The notes below the pieces were generated by a model, which saw only the letters and a program-made list of their open reading frames with translations, made no database searches and was not told the DNA's origin. A stretch of 23,465 bases of DNA, from the NCBI GenBank assembly GCA_035606355.1, contig DATNFO010000079.1, positions 1-23,465 of the forward strand, read 5' to 3'. The DNA comes from Sulfopaludibacter sp035606355. GTDB lineage: Bacteria > Acidobacteriota > Terriglobia > Bryobacterales > Bryobacteraceae. Every line of letters begins with the position of its first letter. Within the stretch, counting starts at the first letter, position 1. Shown here one piece after another: positions 8,401 to 14,479 of the stretch. Position numbers and translations under genes: made by a program.

Positions 8401-9505
8401 GCTCAACGAAGCGACCGAGGGAGCGCCGGATACGGTTGCAGCTACGGTGAGAGCCCGGATCAAGCGTGTGTACCACTGCGGGCCATTTGCTGCGCAATTG
8501 AGCAATGTCGGAACAGGAACGCTCGAAATCACGGGTGCCGGATGGCCGGTAAATCAATGGGCAGGATATGACTGCCAAATTCTGTGGAAGGCCGATGGAA
8601 CGGCGCTCGAAGTACTCGACTTCCACATAGCGAGCAACACACCGGACACCCTCACCGTCACACCGGACCCGGCGGCGCTAGGAGTGGCGGCCGGGGATCT
8701 GCTCGGCATGTTGCCGAAGCCGACGGTGGCAGGACTGACTCTCACCGATAACAACTGGCGCAATACACTATCGAATGCCGGCGCCGGACTCGCGGTTAAT
8801 GCCGAAGTGGGCAGGGTGGTGCGGTTCATCGCGGGCGCGGGCCGCGGTTACTGCTATCCGATCGTGAGCAACACGGATGTTGCGACCACAGTGCAGGGGC
8901 CGTGGATCGTCACGCCGGACGCGACCAGCCGATTCGTCATTGAAGATGCGGGCTGGCTGCCGGACGAAGCGCAAGGCTCCGGCCGCAATGACGATCCGGC
9001 CGCGCCGCTCGCGCTCAGCGTGCCTGTCGATAACTACCGTGCCGCGGTCTTGCGGTGCGAAGTGATCGTGCAGGATGCCGCCGGAGCGAAAGCAAGCCAA
9101 GGCGCGCTGAACCCGACGCGGCTGTTCTGGGTACCAGGGCGCAACTTCACACAGCAAGATGGTTACTACGATCTGGTCGCGGATGGTTCGGGGCATGTGA
9201 CGGTTGATCTGGCCAACGGCCTGAATCAGCGCTTAGTGCTCGATGGAACGGCGTTCACGATCCTGGCTCCTACGTTCACGGGGCGCGCGTTGCAGCCGGG
9301 CGACTGGGTCGCGCTCTACTTCGACCAGGATGCCACCGGGGATCGAGTGCCACCCACGTTTACGGGCTCATTGGGCGGCTACGCTTCGGACGTGGGCGCG
9401 CAACAGTTCGACGGGACACCGAGTACACGCAGTGGCTTCATCCTCACCTATCACGGTGACTACTGGGTTCTTGATTCATTTACGACAGGGAGAGCAATTA
9501 CATGA
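5486..9505 (+). CDS. Large tail hub / tip attachment protein (DUF2163-like N terminus)
   Basis: 1339 aa. The ATG at 5486 has no purine-rich Shine-Dalgarno; the 10 bases before it are pyrimidine/A rich, right after the HigA palindrome. Residues 1-300 (F-G-W-P-D-G-S-T-L-Y, T-Y-G-G-N-V-Y-Q-P, then F-Q-Q-R-C-P near 157-161 and Y-Y-P-C-G-V near 184) resemble the DUF2163/BR0599 hub proteins that follow the distal-tail protein in siphophages and gene transfer agents. Residues 497-546 (W-A-S-G-V-T-Y-A-A-G-E-V-V and Y-V-S-L-Q ending W-W-A-V) look like a small carbohydrate-binding module. Residues 566-607 resemble a baseplate hub core. About 890-950 looks like a fibronectin-type fold (Y-F-I-A-V-A-S-L-D-A-N-G). 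The C-terminal third is beta-rich and unrecognised. Its stop overlaps the next ATG (ATGA). Confidence 0.75.
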   Translation: MGALNTLAINQAKELGQGFQPLFLFAFGWPDGSTLYVATHAVTYGGNVYQPRVVQGQIDMTQAIGPTGIDVPPTAKIGLADADKEMWAIEQARKFRGAVVVVTFVYYDVDSGQFSTDAIVPFLGKCDRPSVDDEQLTVTARFLLDPAVVNLPQFPFQQRCPKLFPSTAAQKAVADDPGSLYYPCGVTDPTKVSCDLTKVGCAANANSPRFGGLTYVIPPGSHSREYVTGNWLDLVSDQNLAKYGDYAAIVFGTVWVDLAAMGAFPDANSTRGEAVVCEGLVKAILKVTANDELLPAATDLSGATQLHVSDPLFRYNVINQGGRDGRTNGDVPWSNTGDPYGSLCAIEWVVYHSVTTGVPRLRALITGPDVHAYAQIDSIVGGVVTFAGNRPNRKCAGNPPFSVRIFGNSNPALNGTFNLSFWTYGPPGTVTLSGTAASGNGGFVEYLAPSEDYAWAILYVLRRCGLNLDDGWLELFNAASERFARMVNYTVEFAQTWASGVTYAAGEVVTWAGKNYVSLQDDNAGNEPDFDGTGGRPSTSLDWWAVTDAAPAVQPTGVTSQHEMFTCSAVIRQRRSASDVLTGLLRGCNSHLVRDPVTGRVGLFHRGSVADQQPAPVDGSNYNVLTAGGYPAYHFDESSIVRDQNGKSTFHRVDRAGSAVPNSVKIPFSNEDNDYSGDFASVADTDDIELMGQSIEGNLPVDGCNSLDRANRVGSIYLAEQIDGDTYEFQTTAKAVKLIVGHIIAVTVAKYGFNKQLMRVQQIAPTPNWARCTLTVTIHDDAWYADDFADSPSSRSTSPSTASLDRPPFAWLPNEVAPPANDALFGVTEKTFGLALQFVELADGWQPVALITGARPVNAPNTALRAPVLGSQGYTSNAGGTVPGTPVGGVAPMYFIAVASLDANGKPGPLSNPAQIPVAQVGNTNTLTARVDFLDTSGSGYAVYAGRNPNRLSRQDDTLHGVGTPSSVTLATLNEATEGAPDTVAATVRARIKRVYHCGPFAAQLSNVGTGTLEITGAGWPVNQWAGYDCQILWKADGTALEVLDFHIASNTPDTLTVTPDPAALGVAAGDLLGMLPKPTVAGLTLTDNNWRNTLSNAGAGLAVNAEVGRVVRFIAGAGRGYCYPIVSNTDVATTVQGPWIVTPDATSRFVIEDAGWLPDEAQGSGRNDDPAAPLALSVPVDNYRAAVLRCEVIVQDAAGAKASQGALNPTRLFWVPGRNFTQQDGYYDLVADGSGHVTVDLANGLNQRLVLDGTAFTILAPTFTGRALQPGDWVALYFDQDATGDRVPPTFTGSLGGYASDVGAQQFDGTPSTRSGFILTYHGDYWVLDSFTTGRAIT

Positions 9506-11412
9506 GAACGTTTCTTTTGATTTTGGCGGCAGCTGTGCACGTGTGTGCGCAGGACACCAACACGGTGACGATTATTCCGAGCACCGATCTGACTGCGTCG
9601 GGCGAGCTGCGGTTTCGTGATTTAGAGGCGGCGACCGCGACCCATTACATCGGGTTCAAGGCGCCGTCAACAGTCAGCGGCAATATCGTCTGGGCGCTGC
9701 CGGCGACGGACGGATCGGCGGGCCAGTGCTGGGGTTGGATCTCGGCGACGACGCTCGGCTGGGTGACATGCGGCAGTGGCGGCGGCGGTGGAACGAACCC
9801 ATGGACCGTGAGCGGTACGACCATCTATTACACGGGCGGCAGCGTCGGGATCGGCACGGCGACTCCGGTCGGGACGCTGCACGTGAGCGGGAACACCTTC
9901 AATTGGGCAGACCGATATGCAGATAATACAAACGGCGCTGGTTTCGCTTTTAGGAAGGCGCGCGGAACGCCTGCTTCCCCGTCAGCAATCCAAAACGGCG
10001 ACGAGATCGGCAAGATCTTGGCCTTTCCATATGACGGATCAGGTTTCGTCGGGACCGGTGGAACCGCGGGCATGGTGGCCATTGTTAACGGGACAGTTGC
10101 CCCCGGAAGTGTCCCGACCGATCTAACCTTCCAAACGGGCACTACTGGTCTGAGCGAAAGAATGCGCATCACCTCTGGTGGCAACGTCGGGATCGGGACG
10201 GCCTCTCCGGGATACCGTCTGGAAGTCGCCGGCGGCGACATGAAAGTGGGAGGCAACCTCACGATTACGGGCTCGTGTATCGGGTGCGGGGCGGCTCCCG
10301 ACATGATGACTACTGATACGGCGCAGACTGTTACGGGGGTCAAGACGTTTACCGCCGATATTGCGGCGACGGGTGCCACTCTTCAGTTGGATGTCGCCAG
10401 CTCGACGGGCGGCGGCTTCACGATCAACAACACGACGGCTGGGCTCTCGGCTGCATCCACGGTGATCTTTCAGCATTCGGGGACTCGGACCGGGATGGTG
10501 AGCGCGAGTAGCAGCGGCGACATCGATCTTTCGGCGGGGGGCGGCCAGAGCACATACGGGCTGCAAGGTAATTCGACGGAGCACCACTTCTATGTATCGG
10601 CGACGGACACGTTTGATGTGACGAGCGGCCTGGTGACGATCCACGGCAATACGACGGCGCAGAGCATCTCGCCTGCTACGACGAGCACGTATTCGCTGGG
10701 GGATTTCTCGCATCACTGGCAGAGCGCTTATATCGACACGCTGAACATCAACGCGTGTTCGGGGTGCGCGCCGAGTGACATGATGACGACGGACACGGCG
10801 CAGACATTGGGCGGGTTTGCGGCCAAGACGTACGGGGCGACTCAGACATTCAACGGCTCGGCGGTCTTCAACGGGGGAACGAACTTCAATCAGCTCGTGA
10901 CTTTCGATAACGTGCACGGCGTGGATTTCGGCTGGAACGGATCTGTTGGCGCGACGGTCATCAACGGCAGTGGAGTCTTTACGAAGCTCGCCGGGGTGAC
11001 GACGGCCGGCCTGGCGGGCGTTCCGATCGTGGAGTATTACTATCCGGAGACGTTTGTCTTCAGCGGCACGGGCACGCCGCTCTCGACTGGCGTGCCGGCC
11101 GGCACGCATCGCGTGTGCGCTTCGTTTCGGCCGTCGTCGGGCAATATATCGACGGTGATTGCCGTGCGATACACCGATAGCCTGAGCGGCGTGAGCACGG
11201 TTGCGCCTCTGTTCTACGTGGATACGCTTGCGTTCCCTTCGTATAGCAGCGCGTTTTTCACGTATGGAATCGCGCCCGTGGCCACGGCAGTAAACCAACT
11301 GGTTTCGGGTTGCGCTCTCATTGCGAGCAATGGGGGATCTGTGACGATCGATTACCCGGCGCCTGGCGCGAGCAGCTACTCATTCACCGCGTATGCGGAG
11401 CGAGTCAATTAG
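9502..11412 (+). CDS. Tail-fibre-like protein with Sec signal peptide
   Basis: 636 aa; ATG overlaps the hub stop and GGGAGAG at 9488-9494 serves as Shine-Dalgarno. The N terminus M-R-T-F-L-L-I-L-A-A-A-V-H-V-C-A-Q is a textbook Sec signal peptide, unusual for a virion protein. After a Gly run come two copies of the fibre motif V-G-I-G-T-A-x-P (near residues 116 and 229), two copies of D-M-M-T-T-D-T-A-Q-T (267 and 426) each just after a C-x-G-C pair, and L-G-D-F-S-H-H-W-Q-S-A-Y (about 400), all typical of trimeric phage fibres. The last 130 residues look like a separate globular receptor-binding head. No C-terminal S74 chaperone is visible. It could instead be a host-type surface adhesin. Position after the hub favours a fibre. 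Confidence 0.72.
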   Translation: MRTFLLILAAAVHVCAQDTNTVTIIPSTDLTASGELRFRDLEAATATHYIGFKAPSTVSGNIVWALPATDGSAGQCWGWISATTLGWVTCGSGGGGGTNPWTVSGTTIYYTGGSVGIGTATPVGTLHVSGNTFNWADRYADNTNGAGFAFRKARGTPASPSAIQNGDEIGKILAFPYDGSGFVGTGGTAGMVAIVNGTVAPGSVPTDLTFQTGTTGLSERMRITSGGNVGIGTASPGYRLEVAGGDMKVGGNLTITGSCIGCGAAPDMMTTDTAQTVTGVKTFTADIAATGATLQLDVASSTGGGFTINNTTAGLSAASTVIFQHSGTRTGMVSASSSGDIDLSAGGGQSTYGLQGNSTEHHFYVSATDTFDVTSGLVTIHGNTTAQSISPATTSTYSLGDFSHHWQSAYIDTLNINACSGCAPSDMMTTDTAQTLGGFAAKTYGATQTFNGSAVFNGGTNFNQLVTFDNVHGVDFGWNGSVGATVINGSGVFTKLAGVTTAGLAGVPIVEYYYPETFVFSGTGTPLSTGVPAGTHRVCASFRPSSGNISTVIAVRYTDSLSGVSTVAPLFYVDTLAFPSYSSAFFTYGIAPVATAVNQLVSGCALIASNGGSVTIDYPAPGASSYSFTAYAERVN

Positions 11413-11428
11413 CAGAGGAGTTGAGGTC

Positions 11429-11608
11429 ATGTGGTTTGTGAACGTATTACTGTATCTGATGTGGCTTTTTCAGCCGGCCACTTATACGGAGATGGTCAAG
11501 GGCGGTGCGCCCTGCTACGTGTATGTGGACGTGCTGCACTCGGGAGCGCCGCGCGGCGAGCAGCCGGCGTGCTTCTACGATCCGTCGAACGTGAATCCGG
11601 CGGAGTAA
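11429..11608 (+). CDS. Small membrane or exported protein, unknown
   Basis: 59 aa from the ATG at 11429, with AGAGGAG at 11414-11420 as Shine-Dalgarno, 17 bases after the fibre gene. The first 16 residues (M-W-F-V-N-V-L-L-Y-L-M-W-L-F-Q-P) are hydrophobic and could be a signal anchor; the rest is polar with two Cys (Y-V-Y-V-D-V-L-H and C-F-Y-D-P). Not recognised. A longer in-frame start at 11393 would overlap the fibre gene and lacks a ribosome site. Confidence 0.55.
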   Translation: MWFVNVLLYLMWLFQPATYTEMVKGGAPCYVYVDVLHSGAPRGEQPACFYDPSNVNPAE

Positions 11609-11622
11609 CCAAGCTCCAATGA

Positions 11623-11702
11623 GCGCCAGCCTCGCCTTGAGCAGCGTCCGCTGGCGCGATTCCTCCGGTGTGGCTACCGAGCCGGCGGAGAAGTCGGTAG
11701 CC
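11623..11702 (+). other. Two stem-loops in the gap before the next gene
   Basis: GCGCCAG (11623-11629) can pair with CTGGCGC (11651-11657). GGCTACCGA (11672-11680) pairs perfectly with TCGGTAGCC (11694-11702) across a 13-base loop. The second stem ends 2 bases before the GAAAGG Shine-Dalgarno of the 11720 gene. No T tract follows, so an ordinary intrinsic terminator is unlikely; a leader structure affecting translation is possible. Confidence 0.5.
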
Positions 11703-11719
11703 TCGAAAGGTTGAAAACG

Positions 11720-12067
11720 ATGAAACGAATTCTGTTGTTAGCGGCACTGGCGGTCGCGGCGATGGCGCAGCCGCAGAGCCTGGTTGCGCCGCCGAAAGAA
11801 GCGGCCGTCACAAAGGCGCTGCCTAAAGAGGCGGCGCTCGAATTGGAAAATCTGGAGATGCGAATCAAGTCCGCCCAGGAAGCGGTCCGCAAGGTGGCGG
11901 ACTTGGTTCTTGCGCCGCTCCAGGCTCAAGAGAACAGTGTAATCACAACGGTTTGCCACGATGCGGGCATTGACGACGTGCAGCGGTGCGTGATCGATCC
12001 GGAGAAACGCATCGTGCGGCAGGCAGAGGCGAAGCCGCCAGTAATGAATTCGCCGAACTCCAAGTAA
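11720..12067 (+). CDS. Small secreted coiled-coil protein, unknown
   Basis: 115 aa from the ATG at 11720 (GAAAGG at 11705-11710); the in-frame TTG at 11711 sits directly behind that ribosome site and is too close. M-K-R-I-L-L-L-A-A-L-A-V-A-A-M-A-Q is a clear Sec signal peptide. The mature part has a helix with heptad character (L-E-N-L-E-M-R-I-K-S-A-Q-E-A-V and onward, residues about 40-75) and a C-terminal pair of Cys (V-C-H-D-A-G and R-C-V-I-D-P) that could form a disulfide outside the cytoplasm. Not recognised. Located among fibre genes; may be a fibre accessory or a periplasmic factor such as a spanin-like protein, but no lipobox is seen. Confidence 0.65.
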   Translation: MKRILLLAALAVAAMAQPQSLVAPPKEAAVTKALPKEAALELENLEMRIKSAQEAVRKVADLVLAPLQAQENSVITTVCHDAGIDDVQRCVIDPEKRIVRQAEAKPPVMNSPNSK

Positions 12068-12158
12068 AAGGACTCCCAGCCTCAAAACCCATTAGCGAAG
12101 TAAGTGCCGGGCGCTTGTAATTACTCGTGCGCCGGTGAGAAGAGAAAGGACAACTCAA

Positions 12159-13265
12159 ATGGTTACAGACGTTTCTATCTACTCCATTCCAACGAACGCC
12201 ATCGCCGTCCCGAATGGTGGCATCGTCCCGGACTATCAACAGAATTGGATCGATGCTCTCGACCGGATGGCCAACTTGAACAACACTAAGTCTGCCATCG
12301 GCTACCAGGGGCAGGTGCAGATTTGGACGGAGAACGCGACGCACTGCCGCGAGCTCGGCACCGCGCTTCCCGCAAAGCCCGTACCGTCTCTCGCGAAAGT
12401 GCTGAACGTTAGCGCCAGCGATGATGCCGGAACGAAATATGTGTGGTACACGGATGGAGATCCCGTTGGCCCTCCGTGCCCCGATCTCCCGCCGCTGCCC
12501 CAGGTCATCCCGAACCATTTGAGCGTCGGCCCTAATCGCGGAGGCGCGTTCTACCTTTGCAACTCGGACGACACGATGCCCGTAGGGTTCAACGCGGAAG
12601 TCACGGACGGCGAGTTTCCGGGCGTTCCGGCAGGGAAATACAGCAAGGTGGGAAGCATGATGCCGAACGTGAACTGGTATTTCAAGTTCGCTGCGTTCCT
12701 GCTGTGCTTCCTCTTTGCCGTGCCGAACATGCGCGCTCAGGTATCGCTGAAACTCACTTACGAGTCCATGGCCGTACCGATGAGCCAAATCGCGACCGCG
12801 CGGAACCTGCTGCGAGTCGAGGTGGAGGGGTGCAATGTCGGCGCCACGCCGTACACGTTAACGCCCGAGAGAATCTCGATTGCGGCGCCTGCGATCAGCT
12901 TCATCGATACCGACGATGCGGCTATGACTCTGAACTCGCAGGCATCGAAAACACCGTGGGGTCGCATCAAACAGTGGGGGCCGGTCGCGGCCTCCATAGC
13001 GGCCTTGGTGCTGACACACGCGAAAACGATCAGTGGATCGACGGGCGCGATGATCACGATCGGGGCGAGCGAGGGGCTACCCCTGCTGCAATCCGTCGCG
13101 AACCAGGCGGCTCCTTCGGCGCAAACGCTGCTGGCAGTGAAACAGTATCCGCTCATTCTGCAACCCTCGGGGCAGCCGGGGGATTGCTTCACCGACCATC
13201 GCTTTGCCTCGCGTGTCCCCAAGGGCGGCACGGCTCCGGTTGTCGTTGTTGTGGGAGGGAAGTAG
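12159..13265 (+). CDS. Unknown protein with internal signal-peptide-like segment
   Basis: 368 aa from the ATG at 12159 (AAAGGA at 12145-12150); the GTG at 12135 is in frame but upstream of that site. The N-terminal 166 residues look like a soluble phage structural domain (W-I-D-A-L-D-R-M-A-N-L-N-N, G-Y-Q-G-Q-V-Q-I-W). Residues 167-194 (M-M-P-N-V-N-W-Y-F-K-F-A-A-F-L-L followed by C-F-L-F-A-V-P-N-M-R-A-Q) form a perfect-looking signal peptide in the middle of the frame. An ATG pair at 12657/12660 with AAGGTGGG a few bases upstream could start a second, exported product of about 200 aa. The C-terminal part is beta-like with A-P-x-I-S-F-I-D-T-D. Could be a fusion of two genes, a membrane-anchored protein, or a gene with two starts. 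Confidence 0.6.
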   Translation: MVTDVSIYSIPTNAIAVPNGGIVPDYQQNWIDALDRMANLNNTKSAIGYQGQVQIWTENATHCRELGTALPAKPVPSLAKVLNVSASDDAGTKYVWYTDGDPVGPPCPDLPPLPQVIPNHLSVGPNRGGAFYLCNSDDTMPVGFNAEVTDGEFPGVPAGKYSKVGSMMPNVNWYFKFAAFLLCFLFAVPNMRAQVSLKLTYESMAVPMSQIATARNLLRVEVEGCNVGATPYTLTPERISIAAPAISFIDTDDAAMTLNSQASKTPWGRIKQWGPVAASIAALVLTHAKTISGSTGAMITIGASEGLPLLQSVANQAAPSAQTLLAVKQYPLILQPSGQPGDCFTDHRFASRVPKGGTAPVVVVVGGK

Positions 13266-13269
13266 CCTC

Positions 13270-13443
13270 GTGAAGCAGCAACTTCTGAACTGGGCTATGT
13301 ACGGCGGCGCGGCCCTAGTCACTTCCGCTGCCGCCCGTGCACTTCCGGAGCCCACGCCGGCGGGCTCGCGTTTCTACCTGTGGGCCTACAGGTTTGCCCA
13401 CTACTTACTGGCGAACTTCGATAAGGCATCCGCGAACAAGTAA
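13270..13443 (+). CDS. Putative holin-like small membrane protein
   Basis: 57 aa starting with GTG at 13270, placed by GGGAGGGA at 13253-13260, which overlaps the end of the preceding gene. One moderately hydrophobic segment at residues about 8-25 (W-A-M-Y-G-G-A-A-L-V-T-S-A-A-A-R-A-L), then a Pro turn, then an amphipathic aromatic helix (Y-L-W-A-Y-R-F-A-H-Y-L-L-A-N-F-D-K). Small size, a membrane segment, and the position immediately before a peptidoglycan-active-site-like gene suggest a holin of a lysis cassette. The family match is not certain; it could be another small inner-membrane protein. Confidence 0.5.
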   Translation: MKQQLLNWAMYGGAALVTSAAARALPEPTPAGSRFYLWAYRFAHYLLANFDKASANK

Positions 13444-13449
13444 CTCACT

Positions 13450-13848
13450 ATGTGGACCTTCGATTCAGGGACGGGCGCGATCGCGCAAAACGGTTGCGTC
13501 CGAGGCTACGGCTACGCAGGTCACGGCGTTGGGAAAAACAACCCCGTGCTTGAGCGAGTGGCGAATGTGGGACCGATTCCACGCGGCGAGTACACAGGTG
13601 CGTCGATTGAGAATTCCCCGAAGCTGGGAGTCGATAGCATCGCACTCGCGCCGAAGTCCGGCACTGACACGCACGGGCGAGGCGCGTTCTTCTGGCATGG
13701 CGAAAACCCTGCCCATCCGGGTGAGTCGAGCGAAGGCTGCATCGTCAGTGCGCATTGGCTGCGATGGGCATTCTGGCAGAGCGGAGACCACGACCTGACG
13801 GTCATTTGGTCTCAGGCGGCACGGGCCGTGACCGCAACTACAACCTAA
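13450..13848 (+). CDS. L,D-transpeptidase-fold protein (Tlde1/DUF2778-like), probable lysis enzyme
   Basis: 132 aa, ATG at 13450, no strong Shine-Dalgarno, 6 bases after the holin-like gene. The Tlde1 signature is visible: G-P-I-P-R-G-E-Y (residues 41-48), I-A-L-A-P, G-R-G-A-F-F-W-H-G (His83), and S-S-E-G-C-I-V (Cys97), i.e. the His...Ser-x-Gly-Cys catalytic arrangement of L,D-transpeptidase-like enzymes acting on peptidoglycan stem peptides. Tlde1 proteins are known as type VI effectors with L,D-carboxypeptidase or exchange activity. Here the gene sits in a phage late region beside a holin-like gene, so I infer a role as endolysin or cell-wall modifier. No signal peptide, which fits release through a holin. 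Confidence 0.75.
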   Translation: MWTFDSGTGAIAQNGCVRGYGYAGHGVGKNNPVLERVANVGPIPRGEYTGASIENSPKLGVDSIALAPKSGTDTHGRGAFFWHGENPAHPGESSEGCIVSAHWLRWAFWQSGDHDLTVIWSQAARAVTATTT

Positions 13849-13852
13849 AACC

Positions 13853-13868
13853 GTGCACGCGTGTGCAC
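13853..13868. repeat. 16-bp repeat GTGCACGCGTGTGCAC, copy 1
   Basis: Two palindromic GTGCAC hexamers separated by GCGT, lying 4 bases after the lysis gene stop and 22 bases before the ATG at 13891. The identical 16-mer occurs at 21149-21164, also just before a gene. Possible operator or processing site. Confidence 0.7.
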
Positions 13869-13890
13869 AGAAACGAGAGGAAGAGACGAG

Positions 13891-14478
13891 ATGACGAACC
13901 GATGGATGGAAAGGGCCGCACTGCTGCTGCTGTTGGCTGCTTCGGCCGCGCAAGCGCAGCAAGTGACGGCGCTCATGGACGGAGCACCCGTGAACGCGAT
14001 CGTGAGCGTTTTGGGCTACGACGGGAACGGCAACCTGAAGTACGTCTGTCAGGCGCAGCAATTGTCCGCGGCGGGCACGAGCACCTGGAGCGTATCCGGG
14101 GCGACGTTAAGTAACGTGGTAGTCAGTTCCGGCACCGCAACTGCAACGTTTGCGACCGCGCCGGGGCTGTACTTAGGCGCGCTGCTCACGGTCAGCGGAG
14201 TGACGGCCCTCAACGGGTCGTACCCAGTGACAGGCGTCTCTGGCGCGACGGCAACGTTCGCAACGACGGCAGCCAACGGAACTTACAACGCGGCGGCATT
14301 GACGATCACTACCACGAATCCGCTCTTGGGCTCAGCGGTGTGGGCTATTCGCGAGCTGGTGTACAACGGCAGTGGCCAACTCGTCACGACGTATTGGGCC
14401 GGAGGAATCGCGGCCGGGTTCGGTTCATCGCTGAGCCAAGGCTACAAGCTGGCTTGCTCGAATGCGGGGAGCTACTAA
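13891..14478 (+). CDS. Secreted beta-rich protein, unknown (fibre module)
   Basis: 195 aa from the ATG at 13891; AGAGGAAG (13876-13883) is the ribosome site, ruling out the GTG at 13861. M-T-N-R-W-M-E-R-A-A-L-L-L-L-L-A-A-S and A-A-Q-A-Q form a strong Sec signal peptide. The mature part is rich in Ser, Thr, Gly and Val, with two A-T-A-T-F-A-T motifs separated by L-T-V-S-G-V-T-A-L-N-G-S-Y, an Ig- or fibre-repeat-like arrangement. The C-terminal part (W-A-I-R-E-L-V-Y-N-G-S-G-Q-L) is also beta-like. Not recognised as a family. One base separates its stop from the next ATG, so it is likely coexpressed with the fibre gene at 14480. Confidence 0.65.
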   Translation: MTNRWMERAALLLLLAASAAQAQQVTALMDGAPVNAIVSVLGYDGNGNLKYVCQAQQLSAAGTSTWSVSGATLSNVVVSSGTATATFATAPGLYLGALLTVSGVTALNGSYPVTGVSGATATFATTAANGTYNAAALTITTTNPLLGSAVWAIRELVYNGSGQLVTTYWAGGIAAGFGSSLSQGYKLACSNAGSY

Positions 14479-14479
14479 C

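Noticed and set aside
7472..8626. 384-aa minus-strand open frame
   Set aside because: Antisense to the hub gene, Arg/His-rich composition typical of a GC-rich shadow, no ribosome site.
10123..11298. 391-aa minus-strand open frame
   Set aside because: Antisense to the fibre gene with its repeated motifs; Arg-rich shadow composition.
11672..11702. Intrinsic terminator
   Set aside because: The stem is strong but no T tract follows and the ribosome site of the next gene lies immediately after it.
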